DNA from: Berberis thunbergii
Lineage: Eukaryota; Streptophyta; Magnoliopsida; Ranunculales; Berberidaceae
Length of the DNA stretch: 64,000 nucleotides
Assembly: GCA_003290165.1 (NCBI GenBank)
Contig: QNQO01002042.1
Coordinates: 62,001 to 126,000 of the forward strand
Direction of reading: 5' to 3'
In this document: one piece after another, positions 1 to 10,963 of the stretch
How positions within the stretch are numbered: the first letter of the stretch is position 1
Layout of the letters: each line of letters begins with the position of its first letter
Position numbers and translations under genes: made by a program
The notes under the pieces: generated by a model
The model's input: the letters and a program-made list of their open reading frames with translations, nothing else
What the model was told of the DNA's origin: nothing
Databases searched by the model: none

Positions 1-270
1 CTTTCCGCCTATGGTGTTCCCTACGTTGTTGAATGCTCTAACGATGACACTCGAGCTATCAATGACAAAATGCTCCAGCTGGCGATGGAACAGTCTAAGA
101 AGGTCGTTGACCGTGGTAAGAGTTTTGAGGCTTTTCCTTCTCGATATCCTCCTTCCATTCATGTTGATGATGCAACAGGGCTCTTAGTTTCTTTTCCCGC
201 TCATTTGGATTCTTCTATTCCTACCTCCACTACTACTTGTTCTATTCCTGCTACGGCTACTCCGCATTGA
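1..270 (+). CDS. Unrecognised ORF, C-terminal part only, cut by the window edge
   Basis: The frame is open from the first base to a TGA at 268-270, giving about 89 residues with no start in the window. The piece has a mixed N-terminal half (AYGVPYVVECSNDDTR) and a Ser/Thr/Pro-rich tail. I do not recognise the family. The residue mix resembles the tails of the antisense ORF proteins of Tat-type retroelements seen at 5.2 and 44-46 kb, but I see no clear alignment. A second short open stretch at 281-487 (GVGFYVLSDPRVFHPR region) lies in another frame and could be a further exon or the same decayed gene. Real coding status is uncertain. Confidence 0.25.
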   Translation, partial: LSAYGVPYVVECSNDDTRAINDKMLQLAMEQSKKVVDRGKSFEAFPSRYPPSIHVDDATGLLVSFPAHLDSSIPTSTTTCSIPATATPH

Positions 271-490
271 GAAGTCAAGAGTGGTTTTCTGTTTTCACCG
301 CTTTTCTGCATTCTCTTCCAAATGTGGGGTTGGTTTCTATGTGCTTTCGGATCCTCGCGTCTTCCATCCACGGATTAGTTGGAAGGAGCCCAATCCGGAA
401 GACATCTGTTTCAAGTCGAATGAAAAGTTTTGTTGGTTTACTCAGTTTGACGTGCAGGATGGTGCATGTAGGTTGATCAATGAATGACAC

Positions 491-3210
491 AGGCAAGCGG
501 TGGAATGAACTTCAATGCCAATGTTAAATCCTAGCACTCATCTCGATTATGGCCTTAAACAGATAATGCACTACAACAAATATGGTTTTAAAGGACTTAA
601 ATTTATGACTTGCTTAATATGGAGGTCCTTACAATTTATTTTGATAACATACTTAAAGTGCACATCGCAAACCATGTGGTCATATGATATTTTTAAAAAA
701 ATTATGACTTGCGAAGTCCACTATCACCCAAATTTTTTTTTTGGCGACATTTAACGAAATTAAAACAAAGCCTGCCAAACCCCTAATAAAATTCCCACCC
801 CTCACGCAGAAGTCAGTTCGTGGTGCCCCGGTCATTTCCACGTCCCGAACCTAAGCCCTAAATCTACCCATGTTCATAAGAGATTAGAGAAGAGGAAAGC
901 ACAAGAGGAGAGGAGTTGATGCGATCAATTCTGCTGCGAGTTGTTGCGATCAAGTTGTTGTTGTTGTTGTTTCTTCAGTTATGTTACTTCTTCTCCGTCC
1001 TTTTTTCTAATTGTTTGGTTTTCGATATAAATTGGGTTGGATTTTCTAGGCATTATTTGCGATTAAAGGTTTCACTATCTCCCTAAACTCGATTTTCAGC
1101 TTAGGCCTGTTTTGATTGAAGATTTGCAATATCTCCCTCAACTCGATTTTAGGTACTTCATACATTTTTGCAACCCTCAACACCTGAGTTTATTTTTCCT
1201 TCTTAATGATGGCTCAATTTTCCCTAACACCTCTCTTTGATGCAGGTACTTAATTATTTGGTGATCAAGATTTTCTCGATTTTCAGGTATTTAGCAAGCC
1301 CTAAACTAGACACTGATGTTCTATGCCATAGACCACCATGAGATTTAGGATTTAATCTTGCAGAGATGTTTTAGCAAGATGCTGTTTATTTCATTTTCTG
1401 TAGTAGAGCATATAGTTACTATGATTCTTGTTTGTTGTCGATTTTAATTTAGAAAACATCTTTCTAGAACCTAGTCTTCTTTTATTTCTTGTTCTTCATA
1501 GTTGAACACCAACTTTCTAAAACATTATTCATGAGGAAGGCAATAAGTCAATTTTAATTCAATTTACGGAGTTACTAATACCACAACTTGTTTCCAGTGA
1601 TTATCATGATATAACAGTATATTTATATTTATGAGTGAATCTACTTACCACTTTTACTTGTGGAAGATAAAGATTCTCATTTCATAAGATTGTCATTTGG
1701 GAATATGATTTTCGACTTTTTATTTTTGTATGATAAATGTTTTAATGGCTGTAAACGTTAGAACTGCATCTGTTTATGAGAAATAAAATGCACAATCTTG
1801 ATTAGTGATGATAAGAAAAAAGGTTGTTGGTATATTTTCCATGAATGCTTTTGTTGTTAATGGGTAAAGATTTAAGTAGTAGTATTTAAAATGTTTTACT
1901 TGTTTTAGCTCACTTGATTGAGGATTTATGTAGGCAACCTGATTAACTTTTTTTTTTCTCTTGATTAGTTCATTTGTGAGACTACATTTTTTATGTTCAG
2001 TATATTTCGAATCAGTTGGCAAAGAATTTATGTTCTTGTGTAAGAACTTCAAAATGTTGAACTGGAAAATCTGAATTAAAGTTAGTGAAAAGTTATATCT
2101 CAACCGTTACCTCATGCAAGCCATCATTAGTTGACAGTAAGAAACATGCAAGAAAACTTTACTAACAGAAAAATTTAAGTAGACCTTTCTTCAATCATGT
2201 AATTCATTAGTCTATTATTCAGAAGTCAGAACACAATTTCATTTCAGCTATTCGTTTGGCTAGTCACACACCAATTAGGCCAACACACACACACACACAT
2301 AAATACATGAGCATTTTAAATGAAAAAAAACAACTATCTAGCTCACTTTTTGTTCTTGTACATTACACACCATCTCCTACTGTAATGAGTTCTGAGTAAG
2401 CCTTCAGTCAGAATCCCATTAGGCAAAAATCCACCATCTTCCATATGGAACTCCCACCACTCATTAGTAAAACCATGAGTGAAATATATGCAATTCCTTT
2501 TGCATCCTTCTTACTCCACCGCTCATCACTTTTTCCAGCCTTAGTAATATAATTCCACCTCCTGTTGCATCCCAGTTTACTTGGGAAGGTATCCATACAT
2601 CTATGCTTGGTCACAAATAGGGCATGGTGTCTAAGTGCCTCATTTGAGTGGGATGTTGTTTCTCATAACCTTTTTTAACTCCGCCTGTGCAAAGTTTTAA
2701 AACTTTGCATTGCTGGTCCCAAGCCCAAATAAAAGGAGGAGGGAAAAAGTGTATTGGATGTGTAGATGTATGACTATTTAGTGAAAATCAATTTACAGGC
2801 TTCAGTGAAAACATTTCAAGCTGAAGGGAAAGTGTCTTTAAGATTGTTGAGGCACTGTAAAGCTCAAATTTCTTTGGAGTTTAGAAATTTCTGTCTTTGT
2901 GACTAATTTTGCTTTACTTAGTCTTGATTATTGGTTTTTCATGGGTTTCTAGCTATTGATACGTCTAGCAGCCTTCTCTTTGAATGGTGGTCAGTCTTTT
3001 GGGATGTCTTCATAGCTAGAACAAATGAAAAACGCTCTGAAAATGCTGCATCTACATTGAGGTTCCTTCGAGGCGACATTTTCATCCTAGTGCATCTTGA
3101 ACTTTTTTTTTTTTGTATGTGGCTCGTAATTAGAGTAACTAGGCTTAATGTGATGTGTTCAATTATTTTTTTATCTTCAAACCCATGCAATCAACACCAT
3201 ACCCAATTAG
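491..3210. other. Intergenic DNA, no gene recognised
   Basis: The stretch is AT-rich with stops in all frames. Around 770-960 there is a CT/GA-rich block followed by a run of GTT triplets (about 950-975) and several AG-acceptor and GT-donor-like sites (for example near 1245 and 1288), which looks like a 5' untranslated leader with introns, but no coding exon follows that I can recognise. A short (AC)n microsatellite lies at about 2281-2299. A minus-strand 68-codon open frame at 2408-2614 has a plausible amino-acid mix but no family I can name. Confidence 0.5.
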
Positions 3211-3662
3211 TCAGAACAGGCATTGATCATGTCCATGATCTTGGAAACAACATCCTTGGACTCCATAAACAGCTTGAAATCTTGCTCTTGTGCCTTTAGA
3301 GAATTAAATGTGCTCAAGTATTCTGGTTTGCACGTATAAACAACAAACTTTTCCATCTCGACTATCTCCTTGACATGTTCCTCAAACTAGCTTTTCATCT
3401 TCAAAATCTTCTTACTTGCCGCCCTTCTTAGTACAACTTGCAATTGTGGGTATCCTTCAGAGTGATGCGCCACAACAACAAGAACAACTTGTTCAATGTA
3501 GTCCCGTAATTTTTTAGTGAATTTCATGGGAATCGATGATATCTCCCTGACTCTTCTCTGTAATATAGTGAAAAGGCACTACGTGGGAGAAAATTTGACA
3601 GCCCAATCCCTCTAGCCTCCTCCAACTTTAGGATTTCCTCCATTTGAAACTCATTGACAGAA
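3211..3662 (-). pseudogene. DRP4-like dynamin, GTPase effector region fragment
   Basis: Read on the minus strand in shifting frames, the segment gives pieces that match the C-terminal stalk/GED part of plant dynamin-related protein 4 (Mx-like): LEEARGIGLSNFLPRSAF, then an I-P-x-x-F motif, YIEQVVLVVVAHHSEGYPQL, and FEEHVKEIVEMEKFVVYTC with NPEY-like KPEYL. Family members function as membrane-remodelling GTPases; the GTPase domain is absent here. At least one frame shift (after SAF) and one in-frame stop (after MK-S) break the reading. There are no introns between the blocks. It is a decayed fragment, probably retrocopied or left by rearrangement; expression is unlikely. Confidence 0.7.
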
Positions 3663-5156
3663 GTCAGACTTTGCCTGAAGCTCTTGGGATCTGCACTCAC
3701 TTATATGACTCCCATAGAGGTATTATAATTTGGTACTAGCACTCATGACTCAACTTATATGCTTAGGCACATAGCCAGTAATTTTGTTTGTGGTTCATTG
3801 TTTGTGGAATGCATAAATGATTAAGTTCAAAATGAGCTTTTGGGTCTGTAATCTGATTCTCTGATCTCCACTTTATTCTCCATTTCTTGATGGTGTGTGC
3901 TCATTATGGTAGTACGCAACATCAGGTGATGAATTTAGGTGAGCTTTTAATATTTTACTTTTACTAAATGAGTTCACATGTTTTATTTTTCAAAATTTTA
4001 CCTATAATGTGTCTAAAAAAACTCATCATCTAACAAAATTAACATTGATGTCAGTGTGACGGACTGGTATGGAACTGATTGCAGTATCCCATCTATTTTA
4101 TCATCTGAAAGGAATGGCCTCAATGGCTTCGACCAGCTACTATTGATGTACTTGATAGTGCACATCTTATAAAAGATGCTGAACTCATAAAACTAGGCAT
4201 ATTCTTTGGCTCTTTGCCAAGAGTGTTTATATGATTTATGATTGTTATATATTGCACAGTAAAATGATGTTCTGTTTATAATGTTCAAATACAGCTGATT
4301 GCTTCCATCTATCAACATATTGTAGTCCAAAGACAGGTATGAACTTTTCTCCTTTCCCATTATGTATTTTAGTTTAGTTTATTGCAGCTTCTGTAAGTTG
4401 ATTTTTGTTTTGCTCAACCGTCTTTTTCTCACCAACTGGTGAACTGATCAACCATGTTCAAAATCCATTTGAAGAAGGCGTAGTTGGAATAACAAACTAC
4501 ATTAACTTTGGCTTTGAGTTGGAAACTAGATACATGTCGAATGATATAGAGGGTTTGCGATTGAAATCACTATCTTGAACTGTGAAGTCTAAGTGAGTAT
4601 GATCTTGTTCTTCAGGATTGACGCAATTGGGAAATCAAACAGTGTGCAAGATTCAACTTTTCAGATAGCCGCTTCATGGCAAGCCAACAAAAATTTCATG
4701 CTGAAGGTTAGCATATTTTGATTGTCTATTTTTTCAACCTTGAAAGTATATAATTATCATTTAGGCATCTTTGCAATTTCATTAAATGTCAGGTTTGAAT
4801 ATTGTAGTCTTGATTACTAGAAACTGGGTGCAACAAGTGGAATAAATTTCTTAAAAGTTCAATCTTATATATTCCTTTTACTTTGACCATAATTTTTGTC
4901 GAAATTTGCATTATTACACTACACTCATTTTCAAAATTGGTGAAACACCAAACTCCCATCCAGTCAATTAACCTGATGTTAGTCCACACGGTTAAAGTTT
5001 TTGATTATATATTTGATTGTGTTTTGATCATATCGTAATATCGCCTTTCTTCTCTCATCTCTTTTAGCTCATGATGACTTATTTAATTTTTTTCCCTTAA
5101 ATATTATGATTTGTTGCATGTAGGTTTATAGATGCAGAGTATTAAGTAGTTTATAG
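3663..5156. other. Intergenic DNA with two exon-like segments
   Basis: Two segments have good splice borders on the plus strand. One at 4295-4336 (ACAG before, GTATGA after) reads LIASIYQHIVVQRQ. The other at 4616-4706 (TTCAG before, GTTAGC after) reads IDAIGKSNSVQDSTFQ and AASWQANKNFMLK in one open frame. Both are plausible exons of an unidentified gene; no start, stop or further exons could be joined with confidence. The rest is AT-rich without recognisable features. Confidence 0.3.
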
Positions 5157-6096
5157 GTGAAAATAATGTGTACGTTGGTGCGGATAATGATGTTGGGTGA
5201 AGCAAAAGTGCTAGGTGTGGATACATGTATGGATGTTGTGGGGGCATTGGATGGGGTGCAGATAGGTGTACCGTCTAGAGGTTCGAGATTACAATATGTT
5301 TATGAGCTTGACGAAGTTAAGTCGAACATCTCTGCCATGCTGACCACCGCCGAAGGGCAGCTTATTTCCACTAAGGGTGTGTTTGGTTGCATGGAATTCT
5401 ATGCCATGAGAATCCATGAGGGGATCCCTACGTTTTAGGCTAAATTGATATATCACTCCACATCTACCATTTGACCACCATTTGATTTTGTGATCAATGG
5501 TGGGAATGAAAGTCCCATGAACATGAGAATTTCACTCCTTGGTCCCCCAAGGCATGTGATTTTCATGTTCATGGGACTTCCATTTCCATCATTGATCACA
5601 AAACCAAATGGTGGATGTGGAGTGATACATCAATTTAGCTTAAAATGTAGGGGTCCTCTCATGGATTCCCATGGCATGGGATTCCATGCAACCAAACACA
5701 CCATAAGAGTGAACTTGCTGCAACGAAAGACATGCTGAAGATTGCGGAGGCAGAGGATTGGAAGAGAGTTGTTGACGGGTGGGTCAAGCTTCTCGACTAT
5801 ATCGAAGGTTTGGCATTGATTTGTCCGAGTATTGTCATTTGGTCGATCAAGTCTTTGAGGATGGTGATGGTGAGGACAGTACTCCGGATCCTCCAAACAA
5901 TCCTATAGATGAAAAATTGTCATTTCATAACCTTTCCGTCCTAGCTTCATCATCTACTCTCACTGTTGAAGAGATAACCTCGTCTCCTCTTGCCATTGGC
6001 GTTGTTGCCTCTTTTCTGTCAGATGCTCTTGCCGCTTCTACTGTATCTTCTTCGAATTTTCTATTTTTTTGTCGGATGTTCCATCTCCTTCTCTAG
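5157..6096 (+). pseudogene. Antisense ORF (aORF) of the 5.2-9.8 kb retroelement, split by a MITE
   Basis: The first part (to 5374) reads VLGVDTCMDVVGALDGVQ and YELDEVKSNISAMLTTAEGQ. A Tourist-like MITE (5375-5703) then interrupts the frame, and the reading resumes at 5707 with SELAATKDMLKIAEAEDW and VVDGWVKLLDYIEG. A frame shift follows; the other frame continues with FGIDLSEYCHLVDQVFEDGD and an acidic, Ser-rich tail ending at 6096. The product is helical and partly coiled-coil-like, typical of the C-terminal halves of the proteins encoded antisense to gag-pol in Tat-type elements. Its N-terminus is missing. It runs opposite to the gag of the same element. Its function is unknown even in intact relatives. 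Confidence 0.45.
5375..5703. mobile_element. Tourist-like MITE (PIF/Harbinger type), 329 bp
   Basis: The ends are GGGTGTGTTTGGTTGCATGG and its near-perfect reverse complement; flanks carry TAA at 5372-5374 and 5704-5706, the 3-bp target duplication expected for PIF/Harbinger MITEs. The interior is largely a palindrome, so the single strand can fold into a long hairpin. It has inserted inside an ORF. No coding capacity. Related copies lie at 10651-10960 and, shortened, at 14030-14108. Confidence 0.85.
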
Positions 6097-6584
6097 ATGT
6101 ACTATCTTATTCTCTGAATGTAACAGAGTGATTTTATAAATGAAAAAATCTTTCCTTTTGACAATGTTGTATTGCCTAATATATTATTTCCTGTTTCGCA
6201 TGTTTTCTCTTTGAAATCGTGATTAGTCTTGGGTCATTTGTGGGGACTCATTGTATATGATAAGTGTACTCGCTTTATTCTCCATACTTTTTAGTTATGA
6301 AGTTCACGTATTCTTTTTGTGATCTGGTGTTGGTTGCTCCAGTAGTTCTTGATTTGTATGTCAATGTTTTCCATGTTCTTGAGTATTGACTGGATTTGGA
6401 CTGTTTTGCGAGCGAGTTACCTCATACCTTTTTTCTTTTAGGTCCGTTATGGTTGTTGAAGTAATCTTGCATGTCTTCAGTTTTCGCTTCTTAGTTTGAT
6501 AGTTTGACATACCAGAAAGCCTCTATAACTTCGTATTGATTTATATGTCTAGACTTTCTGTTATGATATATTGTGTTGAATGAG
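6097..6584. other. Non-coding spacer of the retroelement
   Basis: Between the antisense ORF and the tandem-repeat tract I see only AT-rich sequence with short open frames and no recognisable motif. Confidence 0.4.
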
Positions 6585-6905
6585 TTGACTTGCTCGTCCC
6601 AACTTTATTGGTCCAACATGTTAATCGGCCTAGGTTTACCTTAGTAAGTTGACTCGTTTGTTTCAACTTTTGCTTTGTTGGTTGATGTGTTGGTCGATCT
6701 GAAGTTTATTTGTGTAAGTTGACTTATCTGTCCAACTTTTACTTCGTTGGTATGACGCGTAGGTTGATCAGAAGTTTATTTGAGTAAGGTGACTTTATTC
6801 ATCCCAACCTTTATTTCATTGGTTTGACGCATCGGTTGACTCGGAGTTTATTTGAGTAATGTGACTTTATTTGTTCCAACCTTTACTTTGTGGTTGATCA
6901 GACAA
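6585..6905. repeat. Degenerate tandem repeat, units of roughly 65-80 bp
   Basis: At least four imperfect units share the order GTTGACTT(AT) - GTCCCAACTTT - CTTTGTTGG - TTGA(T/C)G - TCGATC - GAAGTTTATTTGAGTAA. Units differ by small indels and substitutions. Such tracts are common between gag/pol and the antisense ORF or 3' LTR in Tat-type elements, and this one sits in exactly that position. No coding role is apparent. Confidence 0.7.
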
Positions 6906-7210
6906 GAAGTTTTGCATTTGACTTGTACGTTCTGACATTTTGTTTGTAGCTTGATATGCCAATTGTTTTTCATTGTTTGGCTTTAATGCGTCAATTTTGT
7001 GCATAAGATGGAGAGTTTTGAACTCGAAATTTTATCGATATCTTCGTTTCGGGTGTTTAACAATCTATAGTAGTAGTCATTCCTTTTTCATAAAGTTACG
7101 ATATGTTGTGGAATCTACGTTGTATTTTTCTTACTGCTGCTTGATTTGTTCTGCTTTAAGTGGTCTTAATGTTGTCGCTATCACTTATTCCATGATTCTC
7201 TATAATTTTG

Positions 7211-9161
7211 CTATTCAGATATTGTTGTCATGAGGTAGCTAATAAGCTCGAAATGCTTTTTGATCAAATTATTAGGTGTTTGCCATTGACAATTTGGTTC
7301 GGACGTAACCCTAAATTGTTCAATCATGCTCACATTCGTACTTATTGTCGAGGCTTCATTCATCGATTCATAAGATTTGTTTGCGTCATCTTCGTTGTCG
7401 GTAATGTAGGAGGCGTTGTTGGCCTTGTCATGGATAATGTGAGTCAAGTTTGTAAGTTCTTCGGATTATATCGGTTGGTTGGCCCCCATTTGAAGTGCAA
7501 ATTTTCTCTGCACTCCTTGTTGTGAGTTGTCGTATTAATTTATCTGGTCTCGTTTGATGGTGTTGGTGCTCCTATATAGATCAGATCGAGTGGGAGATGT
7601 TGTTGGTTGTCTCTTTGGTTTGCTGGATTGTTTCTTTCCTTCAGCTGTGCAGTATAGGGCGTATGTCAACTCTCTGGGTTGTTATTTTGATCTCGTAGTG
7701 GTGTTCGCCTTCTCTTTCCCCTTGGGTTGTTTATCAGGTAACCCGTCGAATTCGTCGAGTCATCCTCTTTAAACCTAGTACTTGATTTCATCTTTCAGGT
7801 TGTAGCAGTCTTCAGTTTTGTGCTCGTGATCCTTGTGGAAAGAGTAGTATTTGTTCTTGTCTCGGCTTTCTGGATATCCTTTCATCTTGAGTGGTGAGGT
7901 AACATCTTCTCATTTTGCCATGGCTTTCAATATGTTCGCTCAGCTTGTCTCCAGGGCCATGTATGGTTTGTATGGTTTTTTCACCATGCTTGTTACCCGC
8001 TCAAGCTTGGGCCTTGTCGATTGTAGCTTTCGGATTCTCGTTGGTTGAATTCGGGCATGCCATTAGTCCGATGTCTCTTTGACTGAACGTTTTTCTCCTA
8101 GGTTTTGTCGTTTCTCCTTTTTTCCTTCCTCCATTTGTGCCTCTTTGAGTGAGCTTCTCTCTCGGATACATTCTTCTTCTTGGCGGCTATCATCTCCTTG
8201 CGAGTGATGTGATTTTGAGAGGCCTTTAATAGAATTGCCATGTTTTTCGGAGGTTCTAGGTTCAAAACATAGAAAAATGGTCATCTTTTCAACCCGACAG
8301 TGAAAGTAGCAATGGCTGTGTTGTCGCTGCATTCGTCGATCATTGACAACTCGTTAATAAAACGAATGATGTACTAGTCTCCTCAGGCTTTTATTTGATA
8401 TGAAGCAAGTAGTGTGGCCCCTTCCTCAAACGTTGACTGTCGATGAACCTCGTTATGAATGCGGCAACTTACACCTGGAATGAGTTTATTGACATTGGTG
8501 GCAGACCGTTGAACCAATTCATCGTTGTGGAGGTGAGACTGGTTGGGAATGTTCTACACAAGATGGATTATGTGCTTTCCTTCAACGCCATCATATGGTG
8601 AAAGTGTCGCAGATGGTCTGTCGGATCGGTGGTGCCATCTTATGCTTCAAACTTTGGTGGGACGAGCTTCTTTGGCATAGAAGTTACCATGAGTGAGTCG
8701 AAAATGGTGGTTTAGCTAGTTCATACAATACATTAGAATCTATGACTCCAATCCTTAATGAATTTTAGCAGGGGTCCCGACGCTTTGGGAGTCCCATTTT
8801 GAAGTGGTTCACTGCTTTCAAGATTCACTTGTTGAGGTTCTGCAGGAACTTCATTGGCAGAGTTTTGTTGGGGTTGTGCTTGGACAGGATCAGCGGACTA
8901 AACAAGCTCTTGGGTGAATTTTTCTACTATTTTGATCATATAGTCCATCTAGGTCATGAGTAGATCTACACGAGGGTCGGTAGCAACGTCGCTAGACGTC
9001 TGTGATGTTTGGGCTACTGCATGTTGTGGCTCTCCGTTGTTAGGCACGATCAATTCGACGTTTGTCACTGGGTTTGAAGTGTGCACTACCAACAACGCAA
9101 CTTTATCGGTGGGAAGATTGTTTTGATTGTTGTTGGATTGAGGGTCTGTAGAACGTTTCAT
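7211..9161 (-). pseudogene. Broken gag of Tat-type retroelement
   Basis: The N-terminal piece starts at 9161 (MKRSTDPQSNNNQNNLPTDK). In changing frames the minus strand then gives the capsid signatures seen in Tat gag: VPPKFEA-DGTTDPTDHLRHF, MNWFNGLPPMSINSFQV, AAFITRFIDSQRLRKGPHYL, a charged region (8332-8063), and a zinc knuckle near 7795-7865 reading KYYSFHKDHEHKTEDC, where the first cysteine has become tyrosine. A last open piece (7447-7211) has no recognised domain. Gag would package the element's RNA; this copy has many stops and frame shifts and cannot be functional. Confidence 0.7.
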
Positions 9162-9246
9162 CTGTTCTGAGGGTTTCTCAATCGTTGATTAGAGTTGAGG
9201 AAATTTGTTACCGTAGATTCACTTCTTGAAATGAAAACTTGTTGTT

Positions 9247-9263
9247 CTCCACAGACGACACCA
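9247..9263 (-). promoter_or_regulatory. Primer-binding site of the minus-strand retroelement
   Basis: The minus strand reads TGGTGTCGTCTGTGGAG directly after a 3-nt spacer (ATT) that follows the LTR end. This is a slightly diverged form of the tRNA primer site typical of Tat-lineage gypsy elements. Confidence 0.7.
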
Positions 9264-9266
9264 AAT

Positions 9267-9793
9267 TGATGCGTACAAAATCCGTACTCCTATAAGTTTG
9301 ACATGCAAAACAAATGTTAGATTGCCAAAGATCACATTTTTAGTGGTCGAAAGCACTCCGATGCTTAATTCAGTAACTTAGTTGGAGATAGAGATAATTC
9401 TGAACTAACATCAGTTAATGTTGCATACCTTTGTCGAATGTTACTTTTAACTTTTATATTAGTCGTTGTTGATTCCTTGCATGACTTAAGCATGTGAGGC
9501 GCAACAAGAGGAGAAGTTTTCTGTAATAGTATCATCTTTTATGAAGATACGTTCGTGGAGGCGTAACTCCCTCCACGACTTTTTTTCTTTGTAACGTTTA
9601 TTTCAGGGAGAACTTTATCGAACCTGAATTTGGGCCTCTGATTACGTTTTATTCTGACGGGTCCTGTTTGGGCTTTCATGATTGGATTCGTCTTCTTTGA
9701 GCTTTATGAATTGGCTTGTTCTTTGGTTACTTGATCCTCGTGATGGATGATCTTTGCCACCTATATGGCTGTGATGACGGGCTTATTTAATAA
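9267..9793 (-). repeat. LTR (5' LTR of minus-strand Tat-type element)
   Basis: On the plus strand it starts TGATGCGTAC, the complement of an LTR 3' end next to the primer site. Its far border is placed where similarity to the GDU gene begins (about 9793); this border is approximate, and no target duplication was found because the other end of the element is lost. No second LTR copy was seen in the window. Confidence 0.55.
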
Positions 9794-9871
9794 ATCATGG
9801 CCGGTGACAATATGCCAAGCTTCCTAGCAAAACCAAACCCAATGCTCTCTTCTAATACAGCTCATGTATGA
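9792..9871 (+). pseudogene. GLUTAMINE DUMPER 3' fragment, interrupted by the retroelement
   Basis: The segment reads IMAGDNMPSFLAKPNPMLSS and ends NTAHV at a TGA (9869-9871). It matches the C-terminal third of the intact GDU gene at 24359-24655, including the IMAG motif that in Arabidopsis GDU1 is needed for binding the ubiquitin ligase LOG2. The N-terminal exon region and promoter are missing; the LTR of the neighbouring retroelement abuts directly upstream, so the insertion, followed by loss of the distal side, destroyed this copy. It marks the first unit of a tandem GDU array. Confidence 0.8.
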
Positions 9872-10650
9872 TTCAATGCAACCTTATGGTTATGTCAAAC
9901 ATTTGTTTGTTTTGTTATTTTGTTTAGCTTCACGTTTGTGTGCTGAACATTCTGGGAATATTGTAAACTGTTGAGTAGTATTTGGAAGAGATTTTGCCTT
10001 CATTTCATTTACGTTTTTATTGCAAAACAGATTTGTGCGAATTTAGTAAAATGACTATAACTTGCTCATTTCGAAACATTTTCAAGTGATTCAAGTTGTG
10101 TTTATTAGATAGCTCAGAGTACTACAACTTTTGTGTTTTGATGAGCTTAAGAATCGATCACAATTGAGGGTTCAAAAGTTACTATGTTTTTCATTTTTTC
10201 GTTTTGAGTTTGGGTTTGTCTGTTAAGTTATGCATATTTATTTAATTTGGGTTTAAGACTTTTGACTTTACGGGGATTTTAAGAATTTTTTAGGGAGATG
10301 GAGGAGATTTGTAAGCGATTTTAGTGTGGTGAGAGATTTGGAAGAGATTTCGAATGGGGGAGGGAGGAACCATTGTCGATTTGAAGGTGAGGGGGAAAAA
10401 TGGATGATTTTTGTTTATATAGGTGGTGTGAGAAAGAAAGTGATGCGAGAGAGTAGAATTGTGTGAGAGAGAGGACATGGTGGTGTGGAGTAGTCGCTGC
10501 ATTTTTTTAATAGCTAGCTCAAGTAGGAAAAAAAAATTGGCTTCGTCCTTGATAACTACTATTATCAACTAATAGTTATTTGTCATTTCGTCCCCTGACT
10601 AAATTCCTGGGTCCGCCACTGTCTATCATGATTTTGAACTTGAATTCTTA
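9872..10650 (+). other. 3' flank of the broken GDU copy
   Basis: Parts are recognisably similar to the 3' flank of the intact gene (for example the stretch ending in TAAACTGTTGAGTAGTAT near 9965 and 24772). A block at about 10290-10570 contains diverged CT/GA-rich sequence with no supported gene. Confidence 0.5.
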
Positions 10651-10960
10651 GGGTGTGTTTGGTTGCACGGAATACCATGTCATTGAAATCTACGAGGAGA
10701 CTATCTAAATTTAAGCTAATTTGATGTACACTCACCAAACCATCATTTGATGTTGTGATTATTGGTGAGAATAGAAGTCTCATGAACATGAGAATCACAC
10801 TCTTTGGTTCGCCCAAAGCATGAAATTTTCATGTTCATGGGACTTTCATTTTCACTATTGAAAAATGGTGGATTGGTGATTGAACTTCAAATTAACTTAA
10901 ATTTAGACGATCATCTTACAAATTTCTATGACATAAGATTCTGTGCAACTAAACACACCC
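10651..10960. mobile_element. Tourist-like MITE, 310 bp
   Basis: The ends read GGGTGTGTTTGGTTGCACGG and its inverted counterpart, flanked by TTA at 10648-10650 and 10961-10963. It is a diverged relative of the copy at 5375 and has the same palindromic interior, including the paired ATGAACATGAGA-type arms. Confidence 0.85.
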
Positions 10961-10963
10961 TTA

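Larger units (their letters stand above)
5157..9793 (-). mobile_element. Decayed pol-less Tat-type Ty3/gypsy retroelement, minus orientation
   Basis: Reading leftward from 9793 on the minus strand: a 5' LTR (9267-9793), a 3-nt spacer, a primer-binding site of the TGG-n-GTCGTCTGTGG type used by Tat-lineage elements, a broken gag (9161 down to about 7750) ending in a zinc knuckle, a tandem-repeat tract (6585-6905), and then an ORF in the opposite direction (5157-6096). No protease, RT, RNase H or integrase motif was found between gag and the antisense ORF. The 3' LTR is not visible to the left, so the element is truncated near 5157. The same gag - repeats - antisense ORF plan occurs in the element at 29722-44669. 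Confidence 0.65.

Noticed and set aside
2931..3299. 122-codon plus-strand frame
   Set aside because: It overlaps the minus-strand dynamin fragment and has no family motif.
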